Below are positions 50,111 to 59,306 of a DNA stretch of 64,000 nucleotides, one piece after another. The stretch's first letter is position 1; each line of letters opens with the position of its first letter. Made by a program: the position numbers and the translations under genes. The stretch is from assembly GCA_965226215.1 (NCBI GenBank), contig CBDDCH010000002.1, positions 868,001 to 932,000 of the forward strand. Reading direction: 5' to 3'. The notes under the pieces were generated by a model that had not been told where the DNA came from, did not search any database, and was given only the letters and a program-made list of their open reading frames with translations. The DNA is from G963668345 sp965226215. GTDB lineage: Bacteria > Acidobacteriota > Terriglobia > Bryobacterales > UBA6623.

Positions 50111-52063
50111 ATGAACAAAGTCCGTCAAACCAGCATTAAACCGGACCGAGAGTCAACACGCGCTCGTGACTTCTTTTCGCGCCATGGTCTGCTGTCGCGC
50201 CGGCACCCGCAGTATGAGTTTCGGCCAGGCCAACTCGCCATGGCCGAAGAGGTTGAAGCCGCGCTTTCCGAGCAGCGGCATCTAATCGTCGAAGCAGGGA
50301 CGGGAACCGGAAAGACGCTCGCCTACTTGGTTCCCGTCATCGCCAGCGGCAAGCGCGTCATCATCTCCACCGGCACCAAGAATCTCCAGGAGCAGCTCTA
50401 CCACAAAGACCTCCCCTTCCTTCAAAAACACATCGGCCGCCCGGTCAGAGTAGCCTACATGAAAGGGCGCAATAACTACTTGTGCCGGCAGAAAGTTTAT
50501 GAGGCAGAGGCACGGCCTATCCTCGATGGGTTGGCCGAGATCGATGAATTCCGAATCATCCACGACTGGGAGAAACACACACAAAGCGGCGATCGAGCGG
50601 AACTCAAAACCCTACCGGAGGACAGCAAACTCTGGTACAAGCTCGACGCTCGCCGCGAACTCTGCTCCGGCCAGAAGTGCGAGCAGTTCGAGCGTTGCTT
50701 CATTACTCGCATGCACCAGCGGGCGGCCGAGGCCGACATCATCATCGTCAACCACCACCTGTTTTTCGCTGACCTTGCGTTGCGCGAAAGCGATTACGCC
50801 TCGATCATCCCCGACTACCAAGCGGTGATTTTCGACGAAGCTCACGAGATCGAGGAGGTAGCCGGCCAACACTTCGGTATCCAGGTCAGCAACTACCGCT
50901 TCAACGAACTCGCCCGCGATGTGCAGGACGCCGCCTTTCGGAAAGCGTTCGGGTCGAAGCCGCTTGACCGGGCCTTGAACGCTTTCCGCAATCGCTCGGA
51001 CACGTTTTTCACCCTCTTCGATGGCCGCGAGGGCCGCTCCAGCTTTCGCGACCGGAGCAAATTCGCCGAGCAGCACAGCGATGAATACACCCCGCTGCTC
51101 AACGCGCTCGAGATGCTGGGAACACAGTTGAAAGGCGTCAAGAAGCAGACGGACGAAATCATCCCGCTTGAGCGGCGGGTAGCAGAACTGGACAAGGAGT
51201 TACGGTTCCTGATCGAAGGCGATGACGAGCGGTTCGTCTATTGGGTGGAGAGGCGCGGGCGCGGCGTCTTCCTGCAGGCTACTCCTATCGATGTGTCGGA
51301 ACTTCTGAACGAGCGGCTGTTCAACGAGGTCAACACCATTGTTCTCACCTCGGCCACGCTGGCTGTCGAGGGCAAGTTCGACTACATTCGAAGCCGTCTC
51401 GGCTTCGACTCCGCCCGCGAGCTGGTCGTTCCACCCCATTTCGATTTTCAACAGCAGGTGCTGTTCTATGTTCCTCCCTCACTGCCCGATCCGCGTTCGG
51501 ACCAGTTCGTCAAGGCGGCGTCCGACGAGATCGTCCGGCTGTTGCGCAGTAGCGGGGGACGCGCCTTTGTTCTGTTCACTAGCTATCAACAGATGCGAGC
51601 GGTTCACGAGTTCGTTTCGTTTGCCATCGAGTACCCGATCTTGTTGCAAGGCTCGGCTCCGAACTCGGCCTTGCTCGATCAGTTTCGCAACACGCCGCAT
51701 TGCGTGCTGTTCGCGACCGCAAGCTTTTGGCAGGGCGTGGACGTGCCGGGCGAGCAGCTAAGCTCCGTCATTATCGACAAGCTGCCGTTTGCTGTGCCGT
51801 CCGACCCGGTGGTCGAGGCTCGAATCAGAAGCCTGCGCCAGGCAGGCCAGGACCCCTTTGTCGAATACCAGATCCCCCAGGCCGTCATCTCTCTTAAGCA
51901 AGGCTTCGGCCGGCTGATTCGCAACAGCCGGGACCGAGGTGTTTTAGCGCTGCTTGATAACCGCATCCTCAAGCGACCATACGGAAAAGTCTTCTACGAG
52001 AGTCTACCGGACTATACGTTCACTACCTCGATCCAGGATGTAGCCAATTTCTTTGCGGATTGA
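50111..52063 (+). CDS. DinG/XPD-like ATP-dependent DNA helicase
   Basis: A 650-residue superfamily 2 helicase from the ATG at 50111. FRPGQLAMAEEVEAAL is the Q-like motif, EAGTGTGKTLAYLVPVIA is Walker A, and AVIFDEAHEIEEVAG the DEAH box. NYLCRQKVYEAE, then CSGQKCEQFERC, give the four cysteines of an XPD-type 4Fe-4S cluster. TASFWQGVDVPGEQLSSVII and LKQGFGRLIRNSRDRGVLAL are motifs V-VI. DinG proteins unwind R-loops and other blocks to replication. No 3'-5' exonuclease domain is fused at the N-terminus. An upstream frame-open region to 49985 shows no similarity. Confidence 0.92.
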   Translation: MNKVRQTSIKPDRESTRARDFFSRHGLLSRRHPQYEFRPGQLAMAEEVEAALSEQRHLIVEAGTGTGKTLAYLVPVIASGKRVIISTGTKNLQEQLYHKDLPFLQKHIGRPVRVAYMKGRNNYLCRQKVYEAEARPILDGLAEIDEFRIIHDWEKHTQSGDRAELKTLPEDSKLWYKLDARRELCSGQKCEQFERCFITRMHQRAAEADIIIVNHHLFFADLALRESDYASIIPDYQAVIFDEAHEIEEVAGQHFGIQVSNYRFNELARDVQDAAFRKAFGSKPLDRALNAFRNRSDTFFTLFDGREGRSSFRDRSKFAEQHSDEYTPLLNALEMLGTQLKGVKKQTDEIIPLERRVAELDKELRFLIEGDDERFVYWVERRGRGVFLQATPIDVSELLNERLFNEVNTIVLTSATLAVEGKFDYIRSRLGFDSARELVVPPHFDFQQQVLFYVPPSLPDPRSDQFVKAASDEIVRLLRSSGGRAFVLFTSYQQMRAVHEFVSFAIEYPILLQGSAPNSALLDQFRNTPHCVLFATASFWQGVDVPGEQLSSVIIDKLPFAVPSDPVVEARIRSLRQAGQDPFVEYQIPQAVISLKQGFGRLIRNSRDRGVLALLDNRILKRPYGKVFYESLPDYTFTTSIQDVANFFAD

Positions 52064-52149
52064 CCTTGAAAGCTCCTGGGGCACACCCTGTTGTGCTCAC
52101 CGGCAATCGCCCGATGCGTCAGCGTACTGACATCGTCTCAACCGCCCGG

Positions 52150-54144
52150 TCACTCGGAAACAATCACCCCTAAAATTCGAGTTTCGGTGGTGATGCGATC
52201 GATCACATCATCTCCAGATATCAGCCGGCCGAAATTTGTGTAGCGCCCGTCGAAGAGTAGTTGCGGCGACAAGCAGATGAAAAACTGGCTCCCGCCGGAG
52301 TCTTTCTCTCCTACGGCCATTCCCAAGCTTCCACGCAAGAACGGTCGGGTGTTCACCTCGCACCGGATGGTGTATCCCGGCCCACCTTGCCCGTCCCCCC
52401 GCGGGTCACCTGCTTGAACAAACTGGTTCGGAACTACGGTGACGAACCGCTGCCCGTTGAAGTAGCCGCGGCGGGCGAGTTCGAAGAAGTTCTCGGCCGT
52501 GAGAGGGGCGTTCTCGTAGTCGAGAAGCACGTCGAGCACGCCGTCGCTGGTGTCTATCTTGAGCCTTCGGTTCAAAGTGCGCGCGATCCGCTGGTAGTCT
52601 TCCCGTGCATAGCGTGTGTCTGCGAGGCCGATCTGTTGCCCGTGGTCCTCGTCGTGCAGCATTCGCAAGTGTTTGGCGGCACGAATCCGAACAAGCCGGT
52701 CGGGGTCGGCAAGTGCTTCGAGGAAAAACTTCTGTTGCTCAGGATCCCTCTTAGCTCGGGAAGCGGCACCCAAAGCCGCAATGCGACCCGCGGTTGCCGG
52801 CTCCGCAAGGGCTCGCCGGTAGGCGGCAAGGCAGGTTTCGACCCTGGGACTCGGCATCAGCTCTAGGGCGGTCCGACGAACCGTCCAATCGGGATCCTCG
52901 AGTGCCGCTGCCAGGTACGGCTCCAAATCACCAATTCCTTGTGCGGCCAAGGTGTGCAAGACCAACGACCGAACCGGCTCGACATGCTCCTCGCCGCTCT
53001 CCCACAACTCGGCCAGCAACTCAGTGGCGTGCTCCGAACGCAGTTTCCCCAGCGCCTGGACGAATGCTTCCATGCCTGCCGGGTTCTTGTAGATGGGTGG
53101 GACGCCCCTGAATCCCGTGAAAAAGTGCGCGTCGCTGGTAGTGAGGACGGCTAGCGTTTGCTCGGCGGCCCAGGCTACAGGCGAGTCCCTGAACCGAAGT
53201 GACTGGAGCAATGAAATTGCTCGGTGGTCCCCGAGCGCTGCCATCGCCTCGACCGCGGTGATGCGTACGTTCTCGTTGGCGTCACCCAATGCTGCGACCA
53301 GCGCTTCTAGAGACCCCTTTGCGTGAACTGCCCCAATTGATCGCACAGCCTCGATCCGCACCTTCGGGTCGCGGTCACTAGTCAGCTTAGCCAGGGAATC
53401 AACAATCTCTGTAGCGGGTTCAGCGCCGGCAAGTCCTCGCGCTGCCGCGGCTCGGACGAAGGGATTGGTGTCCCTCGTCAGGTTGATGAGCGAACGAGTC
53501 GTTTTCGAGTCAACGGGCACGCCCAACTCCGCCAAGGCAACTGCGGCCGCCCAGCGAATGTCCTGATCGTCGGACTTCATCCAATCTCCGATCCAAGGCG
53601 CTAGTTCCACTCCTCTCATACGGAGCAAGGCCACGAGTGTAACCGGCAGGGGCGCGGGAGTCCGTGTAATGGAATCGAGAGCTGTCCGCCAGCCCAACTT
53701 TCCTAAGGCCTCGACGGCGTTGGCGACAACCTTGCGTTCGTCGTCGTGGAGCATACCGAGCAGTGCCTGCGCGGCACGCCCCTCGGGTTCAAGGCCCAAC
53801 TCAGCCAGCGTTGCCTCGTCCTCCATTTCGCCGATGGCGAACGCCGCGGCCGCTCGTACTCTTGGGATGGAGTCTTTGACAGCCGAGATCAGCAGATCGA
53901 GCGTTTCGGGGTCACCGATGCGTCCCAGAGCCAGCCAGGCCCGGGCGCGGTGCTCGGCGATTGGCGACTGCATCTGCTCGGTCAGCCAGGCGTCGGCGTG
54001 GCGCCTATCTTCTCTTTGGAGAAAGTCTCCTTCGATGCGATAGGCGGGGCGAGTGAGCAGAAGCCAGCCGGCAGCCGCTGCCAGCAGGATCATGCAGATC
54101 GTCAGGATCTTGATTTCGTAGCGATTGACGAGATCGATCTTCAA
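52150..54144 (-). CDS. HEAT-repeat protein fused to a cyclophilin-type peptidyl-prolyl isomerase
   Basis: A 664-residue protein: N-terminal membrane anchor (ILTICMILLAAAAGWLLL, residues 14-31), about 12 HEAT units (WLALGRIGDPETLDLLISAV style), and a C-terminal cyclophilin domain from about 505. The latter has ENAPLTAENFFELARRGYFN, FVQAGDPRGDGQGGPGYTIR and GSLGMAVGEKDSGGSQFFIC. It keeps most of the active-site blocks (GQRFVTVVPNQFVQAGDP). The mix suggests a periplasmic scaffold with folding activity. It is convergent with the helicase gene. Confidence 0.9.
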   Translation of the reverse strand: MKIDLVNRYEIKILTICMILLAAAAGWLLLTRPAYRIEGDFLQREDRRHADAWLTEQMQSPIAEHRARAWLALGRIGDPETLDLLISAVKDSIPRVRAAAAFAIGEMEDEATLAELGLEPEGRAAQALLGMLHDDERKVVANAVEALGKLGWRTALDSITRTPAPLPVTLVALLRMRGVELAPWIGDWMKSDDQDIRWAAAVALAELGVPVDSKTTRSLINLTRDTNPFVRAAAARGLAGAEPATEIVDSLAKLTSDRDPKVRIEAVRSIGAVHAKGSLEALVAALGDANENVRITAVEAMAALGDHRAISLLQSLRFRDSPVAWAAEQTLAVLTTSDAHFFTGFRGVPPIYKNPAGMEAFVQALGKLRSEHATELLAELWESGEEHVEPVRSLVLHTLAAQGIGDLEPYLAAALEDPDWTVRRTALELMPSPRVETCLAAYRRALAEPATAGRIAALGAASRAKRDPEQQKFFLEALADPDRLVRIRAAKHLRMLHDEDHGQQIGLADTRYAREDYQRIARTLNRRLKIDTSDGVLDVLLDYENAPLTAENFFELARRGYFNGQRFVTVVPNQFVQAGDPRGDGQGGPGYTIRCEVNTRPFLRGSLGMAVGEKDSGGSQFFICLSPQLLFDGRYTNFGRLISGDDVIDRITTETRILGVIVSE

Positions 54145-54282
54145 ATCGCAATCGTATCAAACGGCTTTATTGGCCGACTTATGCTCCTTTGCCGAAGTCT
54201 CGGGAGCGATTCGCCCTTCGCTTGTCATACACTGGGATTCGCGGGGTCGATTCGCGGGATTCCAGGACGCGAGAAGGCACGG

Positions 54283-54876
54283 ATGAAAGTTCAGATCTTC
54301 TCCGACATCCACAATGATCTCCGCTCGCTGGAGCGAGTAGCGTCTGTTGCGGCCGACATCTATATCTCGGCGGGCGATCTCGTGAGCTGGTCACGCGGAC
54401 TTCCCGGGTGCGGCGAGATCTTACGGCCGCTAGGCGAGAAGCTCTGGGTCCTGCCGGGCAACCATGAGTCAGCCGAGCAGATTGCTTCCTTTTGCGAGGA
54501 GTTCGGGTTTCAGGATTTCCACGGACGGACTTTCGAAGCCGCAGGCTACCACGTGGCGGGCCTCGGTTATTCCAACCCCACGCCCTTCAACACGCCGGGC
54601 GAATACAGCGAAGAAGAAATCGCCGCCAAGCTGGAAGCCTTCACCGGCCTTTCACCGCTCGTTCTCATCTGCCATGCTCCACCCTTCGAAACGGCTCTTG
54701 ATGAGGTTCAGAAGGGCCTGCACGCCGGCAGCCGGGCTGTCCACCAGTTCATCGAACAGCACGGGCCGGAATACTTCTTCTGCGGCCACATTCACGAGGC
54801 GGCCGGCAAATCAGTGAGTTTTGGGAAGACGCGCGCAAGAAACGTGGGCAAGGCAGGGTATTTGCTGGAGATCTAA
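54283..54876 (+). CDS. Metallophosphoesterase, class III-like
   Basis: A 197-residue cytoplasmic calcineurin-fold protein from the ATG at 54283, with GAGAAGG upstream. Motifs are VQIFSDIHNDLRSLER, YISAGDLVSWSRG, WVLPGNHESAEQI, LVLICHAPPFETALD and EYFFCGHIHEAAG. The size and motifs resemble small archaeal-type phosphoesterases. The substrate is unknown. The longer open frame beginning at 53746 is antisense to the HEAT gene and not coding. Confidence 0.88.
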   Translation: MKVQIFSDIHNDLRSLERVASVAADIYISAGDLVSWSRGLPGCGEILRPLGEKLWVLPGNHESAEQIASFCEEFGFQDFHGRTFEAAGYHVAGLGYSNPTPFNTPGEYSEEEIAAKLEAFTGLSPLVLICHAPPFETALDEVQKGLHAGSRAVHQFIEQHGPEYFFCGHIHEAAGKSVSFGKTRARNVGKAGYLLEI

Positions 54877-54893
54877 CTTAAAGTGGAACATAC

Positions 54894-54920
54894 GAGGAAC
54901 AAAGTTCCCGTTCCAGCACG
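54894..54920. repeat. Dispersed element (GGAACAAAGTTCCCGTTCC)
   Basis: Self-complementary GGAAC-AAA-GTTCC followed by CGTTCCAGC. Its relative at 47187-47207 reads GAACAAGGTTCTCGTTCCAG. It lies between two convergent genes and could act as a terminator hairpin. Confidence 0.45.
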
Positions 54921-54931
54921 CGCGTAACAGC

Positions 54932-55966
54932 CTAACCAAGTCTGACCCCGGCGGTTCGGACGTCAGCAGCCCCGCGAATCCTACGCTGCCGTATTCGGCC
55001 TTTTGTCGTTTTCGCTGGGGAACTCCTACCGCTGGTCCGCAGGGCCGGCATCACGAAAAGCGATCCCTGAGCCGGCGTGTTCTTGGCGATCGGTGATAGT
55101 TCGGGGTAGTGGTCGAGTAGTCGAAGAGGCACGTCGACCGGCTCGCCGGAGATCATCTCCGTCAACTGCAGGGCGTTCACGACCGCCTGCCCTCGGAAGT
55201 GGTTGTTCGTGATCACATAGGTCGTTCGGCTGTGGCCGACGATCCGCTCGATGCGGTCTTTCCACTTTTCTAACTGGGGTTTCGTGTAGAGGTAGTTGTA
55301 CCGCGCCTGAACGGCGCTGAGCCCGCCCCGATTCGGATCGCGCTCTTCGAAGTTGAACCATTCTTGGTAGTTTCGACCGTGTAGCCGTACGTAGCCGACT
55401 GGCGACGTCACATGAGAAGTGGGAGGAAGACACTGGTGTAGCTGTGGCTGGTCGATGTTGCAAAAACCGATTTCGTGCTCGATGAAAAGCCTCAGAGCTT
55501 CTTCGGAATTCCAACTGGCGTGCCGCATTTCAGCAACCAGTGGATACTGCCGGAAAGCTCGCTTGAGCCTGAGAAGATATCTCCTGTTCTCGACGTTATA
55601 CTTGAACGCCCAGGGAAACTGCATCAGCACGCAACCTAGCCGCCCGTAGTCCACCAAAGGGGCGAGTCCATCAGAAAAGCGTCGCACCTCTTCTTTGTTG
55701 AGGTGCTGCTCATGGGTGAATCCGCGATAAAGCTTCGCCGTAAACTCGAAGCAGGGCAAGCTCTCGACCTTCTTCACCCAAACGAGCGACAGCTCGGGTC
55801 GCAAGGGCCTGTAAAAAGACGTGTTGATCTCGATGACCGGAAAGTATTGCGACAAATAGGCCGCCTGGTGGAAACCGCGTGGCTGGTTCCGCGGGTAGAC
55901 TACTCCCTTCCAGTCGTCGTAAGACCAACCCGCCGGACCGACCCGGATGTTCGTTGGCAAGGACAC
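54932..55966 (-). CDS. DUF72 (YecE-like) protein
   Basis: From the GTG at 55966 (AAGAAAG upstream) 344 residues. Family blocks are NIRVGPAGWSYDDWKGVVYP, FPVIEINTSFYRPLRPE, FTAKLYRGFTHEQH, LGCVLMQFPWAFKYNVENRR, VAEMRHASWN, GYVRLHGRNYQEWF and YVITNNHFRGQAVVNALQL. DUF72 is a TIM-barrel family related to UV-endonuclease-like and xylose-isomerase-like folds, with no proven function. The last 35 residues are basic and low in similarity. A start 32 codons upstream is open. Confidence 0.88.
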   Translation of the reverse strand: MSLPTNIRVGPAGWSYDDWKGVVYPRNQPRGFHQAAYLSQYFPVIEINTSFYRPLRPELSLVWVKKVESLPCFEFTAKLYRGFTHEQHLNKEEVRRFSDGLAPLVDYGRLGCVLMQFPWAFKYNVENRRYLLRLKRAFRQYPLVAEMRHASWNSEEALRLFIEHEIGFCNIDQPQLHQCLPPTSHVTSPVGYVRLHGRNYQEWFNFEERDPNRGGLSAVQARYNYLYTKPQLEKWKDRIERIVGHSRTTYVITNNHFRGQAVVNALQLTEMISGEPVDVPLRLLDHYPELSPIAKNTPAQGSLFVMPALRTSGRSSPAKTTKGRIRQRRIRGAADVRTAGVRLG

Positions 55967-56217
55967 CTTTCTTCGCCTTTTATTCTCCTGCCATAGAGTA
56001 TAGTCTTGCGGCCCGCTCAGGTCAAGCAAAATCGGGTTCCAGTACGTAAGAAAACGCCCCAAGCGACTCGACTGCCGCCTACGGTTACTGCTGCGCAGCG
56101 ATTAGCCGGCAGGCGTGCCGGTCACGTGGTTCGCTCATCTCGTAGGCAGCAATTGATCGGCACGAGTGCCGGCTGTCACTAGCTGGCCCGAGTGGCACCA
56201 TCGTTGCCGACCCTGCC

Positions 56218-57900
56218 TCAAAACGTCCAGCGGAAGCTGGAATAGCCGACGTGGGCGTGGTAGTTTTGCTGTCCGATAAACTCCTCGCTGTAGTTGTAGA
56301 ACTGCCAGCCGAAGTTCCACGAGAGGACCTTGTTCAACTGAACCGACAGTCGCGCCAGCGGCGACTGGTAGGTGAGCGGAAAGCTGTTATAGAAGTCCCC
56401 GTCGAAGCTGAAGTTGGGGTAGTTGGGGACGACGCCCGAGCTGTACGAGGGACTACGACCGTCGCCGGTGTCTTTGGCCAAGCTGTAACCGAGGTAAAAA
56501 GTTAGCCGCGGACGCGCCTGGATCCGCGAACCGAAGTAAAGGGTATGCAAGTTGCTGGTATATAAGTTGTGCCGTTCCACGCCGGGTTCCGTCGCCGGCA
56601 AGAAATTGAAGATTCCCGATGCGGTGTTGAGGTCTAGCTTCGTATAGTTGGCGTCAATCGTGAAGCGGCCGTCCTTCTGTGTCCACGACGCGTTGACGCC
56701 AAACTGCCGGCTGGTGTAGCTGTGGTTGATCAGTGAAGCGGAATTATCGTTGACGGCGGTCTTGAAGCTAGCCCCGAAGACGAATGCCTTCTTGCGCCAC
56801 TGCACGCGCGCCGTTTCATTGTGAAATTCGCGTTCGCTGATCGGGGTTAGCGGCCGATCGGCCCGGCCCACTTCGGCGTCGAACGAAATGCGAAGTCCGC
56901 GGATGGGGCGCCAGCGAAAACCTCCCACCCCGGAGTGGATGTCGTTTTCTTGATCGGCGGTCGGAACCTCGAAGTCAGATCCGGGGAACCGAAAAAACTC
57001 CCGTGTTCGGATGCGGCGTGTACTGAATCGGTAGGCGCCGTAGAGGCCGAACTTGGGGACCGGGCGAAAGTTCACTTCCGTGGCGTTCGAGATGTGGCGA
57101 ACGCCCAGTTCCTCCAGGCGTATGGACTCGGTCGTAAATAGGCTCATCTCGAACAGAGCCGTGTCCCCTGCGATCCGCGAATTGTTGATAGACGTTGTAT
57201 TCGTGATGGTCCATGGGTCCGATGGCATCACGGTTAAAGTGAAATCCCCCGATCCCTGTTTGCGGCGGCCTTCACCCAAGATTACGGTTTGGCGAAGAGT
57301 AGAAAGACCACGGGCTGGGTCGAGCGCCGTCACGTCTTCGCTCAGCACAAAGTTGCGGCTGCCCGAGGCATACACATAGCGGCCGTGAAAGCCGACCAGA
57401 TGCTCGTTCTCGGTGCGTATCGCGACGCTTGTTACCGGCGTATTCCCGTGAATTGGCTCATCACGTCTCAAGCTTTCAACCGGCTGCACGTTGGTCGCTT
57501 GAGTCGGAAAGATGGAACCGTCACCGTATTCTGTGTCTTCTTTGTAGTTGTCAAACGCTTGGACAAACGTGATAGCCAAACCGGCGGCCCGGACGTTCAC
57601 CCCCACCCGGTACTGATTGTTGAGCCGCCTGAGGTTGTTGGTCAGCCGGATGAACTGGTCTTTCTGAAACGCCCCCACGTTGCTGACGCCCTCGGAAGAA
57701 AAACCTGGACCGGTGTGGTTGTAGCGGTCGTAGCCCAGTAGAACCTCGAACCTCGTGCCTGGAAACAGGGTCAAGTCGTGGTTCTGGAAGACCCGCTCGG
57801 AATCCACGCCGTGTTCGCCGTTCCACAGCGACGGCAGCCGGTTGAAGTAATTCACGATACGGAACTGCATGTCGTAACGGTAGAGGGCGTTCTTTTCCAT
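56218..57900 (-). pseudogene. Outer-membrane beta-barrel partner of the decaheme cytochrome (main part)
   Basis: This frame is continuous with the signal-bearing piece at 57901-58242 except for one in-frame TGA. It reads about 560 residues of alternating, aromatic-rich strands and ends YHAHVGYSSFRWTF, with a terminal Phe as outer-membrane porins have. NRLPSLWNGEHGVDSERVFQ and HDLTLFPGTRFEVLLGYDRY are typical of acidobacterial barrels that follow decaheme genes (MtrB/PioB-like in role). It would shelter the cytochrome through the outer membrane. Without read-through, translation restarting at the ATG right after the TGA would yield a barrel without a signal peptide. Confidence 0.75.
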
Positions 57901-58242
57901 TCACAGGATACTGGATTGGTAAGGATCATTTCCCGCGCCGACAGTATTGAATGCAAATTCGTCGAAAAGCGATCCCTTGCCTTCTTGGGTATTGATCCTC
58001 AGTTGTCCCTCGAATAGCCGCAACCCGTTGCCAAAGTTGACACTGCTGCGATAGACGTCGCGGTTCCCGCTGACGTCGCTGAACCGATAGCCCATTTCGA
58101 AAGAATTCGAGATGGTGTAGACGCCCGCCTTTTCGATATCGTCAGGCCGGTCCGGCGTCGGCGTCACGACCGGCTGGGCTGCGAGGACTAAGCTCGCCAG
58201 CACGGAAGCTGTCGCCAGCCGGATGGTGGTCGGCATCTTCAT
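57901..58242 (-). pseudogene. Outer-membrane beta-barrel partner, N-terminal part ending at an in-frame TGA
   Basis: The start at 58242 overlaps the decaheme stop by ATGA. Signal peptide TIRLATASVLASLVLAAQ, then EKAGVYTISNSFEMGYRFSD, NRDVYRSSVNFGNGLRLFEG and GSLFDEFAFNTVGAGNDPYQ, then SSIL-TGA-MEKNALYRYDMQ. The TGA (57901-57903) stands where a Trp or Arg codon would keep the frame, so a single substitution explains the break. It may be a real nonsense mutation or a base-call error. The overlap shows translational coupling with the cytochrome gene. Confidence 0.75.
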
Positions 58243-59180
58243 CGACGAAACAGGGAATCGCTGTTCGAACCGTGTATCCGTGGGTGACACGTGAGGCAGT
58301 TCTGAAACTGCGGGTTGGCCAAGTTGTGTAGCGATGTACCGGGAGCCGGAATCCCTCCTCCCCGCGGTCCGAATCCCATGACGTTGTTATGGCACTCCAA
58401 ACACATCGTGAAGACCGCCGGACGGGCGAGCAGCCTGGGGTTCACGCTGCCGTGCGGATTGTGGCACGTCTGGCAGCCCTCCACCCGCACCGGTGGATGC
58501 TCGTGGACGAACGGACCGCGCTTGTCCGTGTGACATTTCAAGCACGCCATGTCGTTGCCGAAGGCGTGTGACACCATCCGCGGGGACTGAGCCGTCTTCC
58601 AGGTCGCCATAGGTGCTCCGTGCGGATTGTGACAATCGGTGCAATCGATGGCGCCTTCGTTCACGCGATGCTTGTAAGGCAGCTCAAAGCGGGCTCGAAT
58701 GTCGAGATGACATTCGTAACAGACCTCACGTTGCTCGTCGGCCAGCAGGTGTCTGATCTGGTTCGAGTGATGGATGGAATGGCAACTGATACAGCTCACC
58801 TCACCGGTGGAATGCGAAGACCGGCGGATGTGCATTTTCCCGATGTCTTTGGCGTGGCAGGAGAGGCAACGGTCGAGAACCTGGTTGGGCGGAAGATACG
58901 GAAAACGGATGATCCGCGCTTTATCCCCCATTCCTTTGACATGCAGCTCGCCAGGGCCGTGACAACCCTCGCAGCCCGTTTTCTCCAGCGGCGCCTTCGC
59001 CAGTGCGATCGATTTGAAGTGGGGGTTGCGATTGAAGCCGTGCCACAGGTCGGGATGGCAGGCCTGGCAGACCTGGCTGCCGATGTACTTGTTGGGATCA
59101 GGAGGCGTTTGGGCGGCTACGGTCGCGAAACAAACCGTGGCCATACCGACGACGCGCGTGAGTAGACCAGCGAGACGCAA
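58239..59180 (-). CDS. DmsE/MtrA-like periplasmic decaheme c-type cytochrome
   Basis: A 313-residue exported protein with a Sec signal (RLAGLLTRVVGMATVCFATV) and ten CxxCH heme-binding motifs: CQACH, CEGCH, CLSCH, CISCH, CYECH, CTDCH, CLKCH, CQTCH, CLECH and CLTCH. Spacing and length fit the DmsE/MtrA group, which carries electrons across the periplasm into an outer-membrane barrel. The barrel gene follows with a four-base overlap. No extracellular MtrC-like cytochrome or DMSO reductase gene is in the window, so the final acceptor is unknown. Confidence 0.93.
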   Translation of the reverse strand: MRLAGLLTRVVGMATVCFATVAAQTPPDPNKYIGSQVCQACHPDLWHGFNRNPHFKSIALAKAPLEKTGCEGCHGPGELHVKGMGDKARIIRFPYLPPNQVLDRCLSCHAKDIGKMHIRRSSHSTGEVSCISCHSIHHSNQIRHLLADEQREVCYECHLDIRARFELPYKHRVNEGAIDCTDCHNPHGAPMATWKTAQSPRMVSHAFGNDMACLKCHTDKRGPFVHEHPPVRVEGCQTCHNPHGSVNPRLLARPAVFTMCLECHNNVMGFGPRGGGIPAPGTSLHNLANPQFQNCLTCHPRIHGSNSDSLFRR

Positions 59181-59248
59181 AAGACTCTCCCCTGCTCACA
59201 TGATATGCCTTACCCTCAGCAAGCGACAAGAGAATTGGGGTGCGCGAC

Positions 59249-59306
59249 ACGTACTGACGAACCTCTCACGCGGTTCGCCTCGCCACCTGTAGAGGAAAGC
59301 GGGCTA
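59249..59306. repeat. Dispersed CCCGC-type repeat downstream of the epimerase gene
   Basis: CGTACTGACGAACCTCTCAC, GTTCGCCTCGCCACC, then GAGGAAAGCGGGCTA. It matches 14341-14397. On the minus strand it begins with TAGCCCGC, and this TAG is the stop codon of the epimerase gene (59304-59306). The inner CCTCT and AGAGG pair as a hairpin. Confidence 0.75.

Noticed and set aside
53746..54282. N-terminal extension of the phosphoesterase gene
   Set aside because: This part is antisense to the HEAT-cyclophilin gene. The family start and ribosome site are at 54283.
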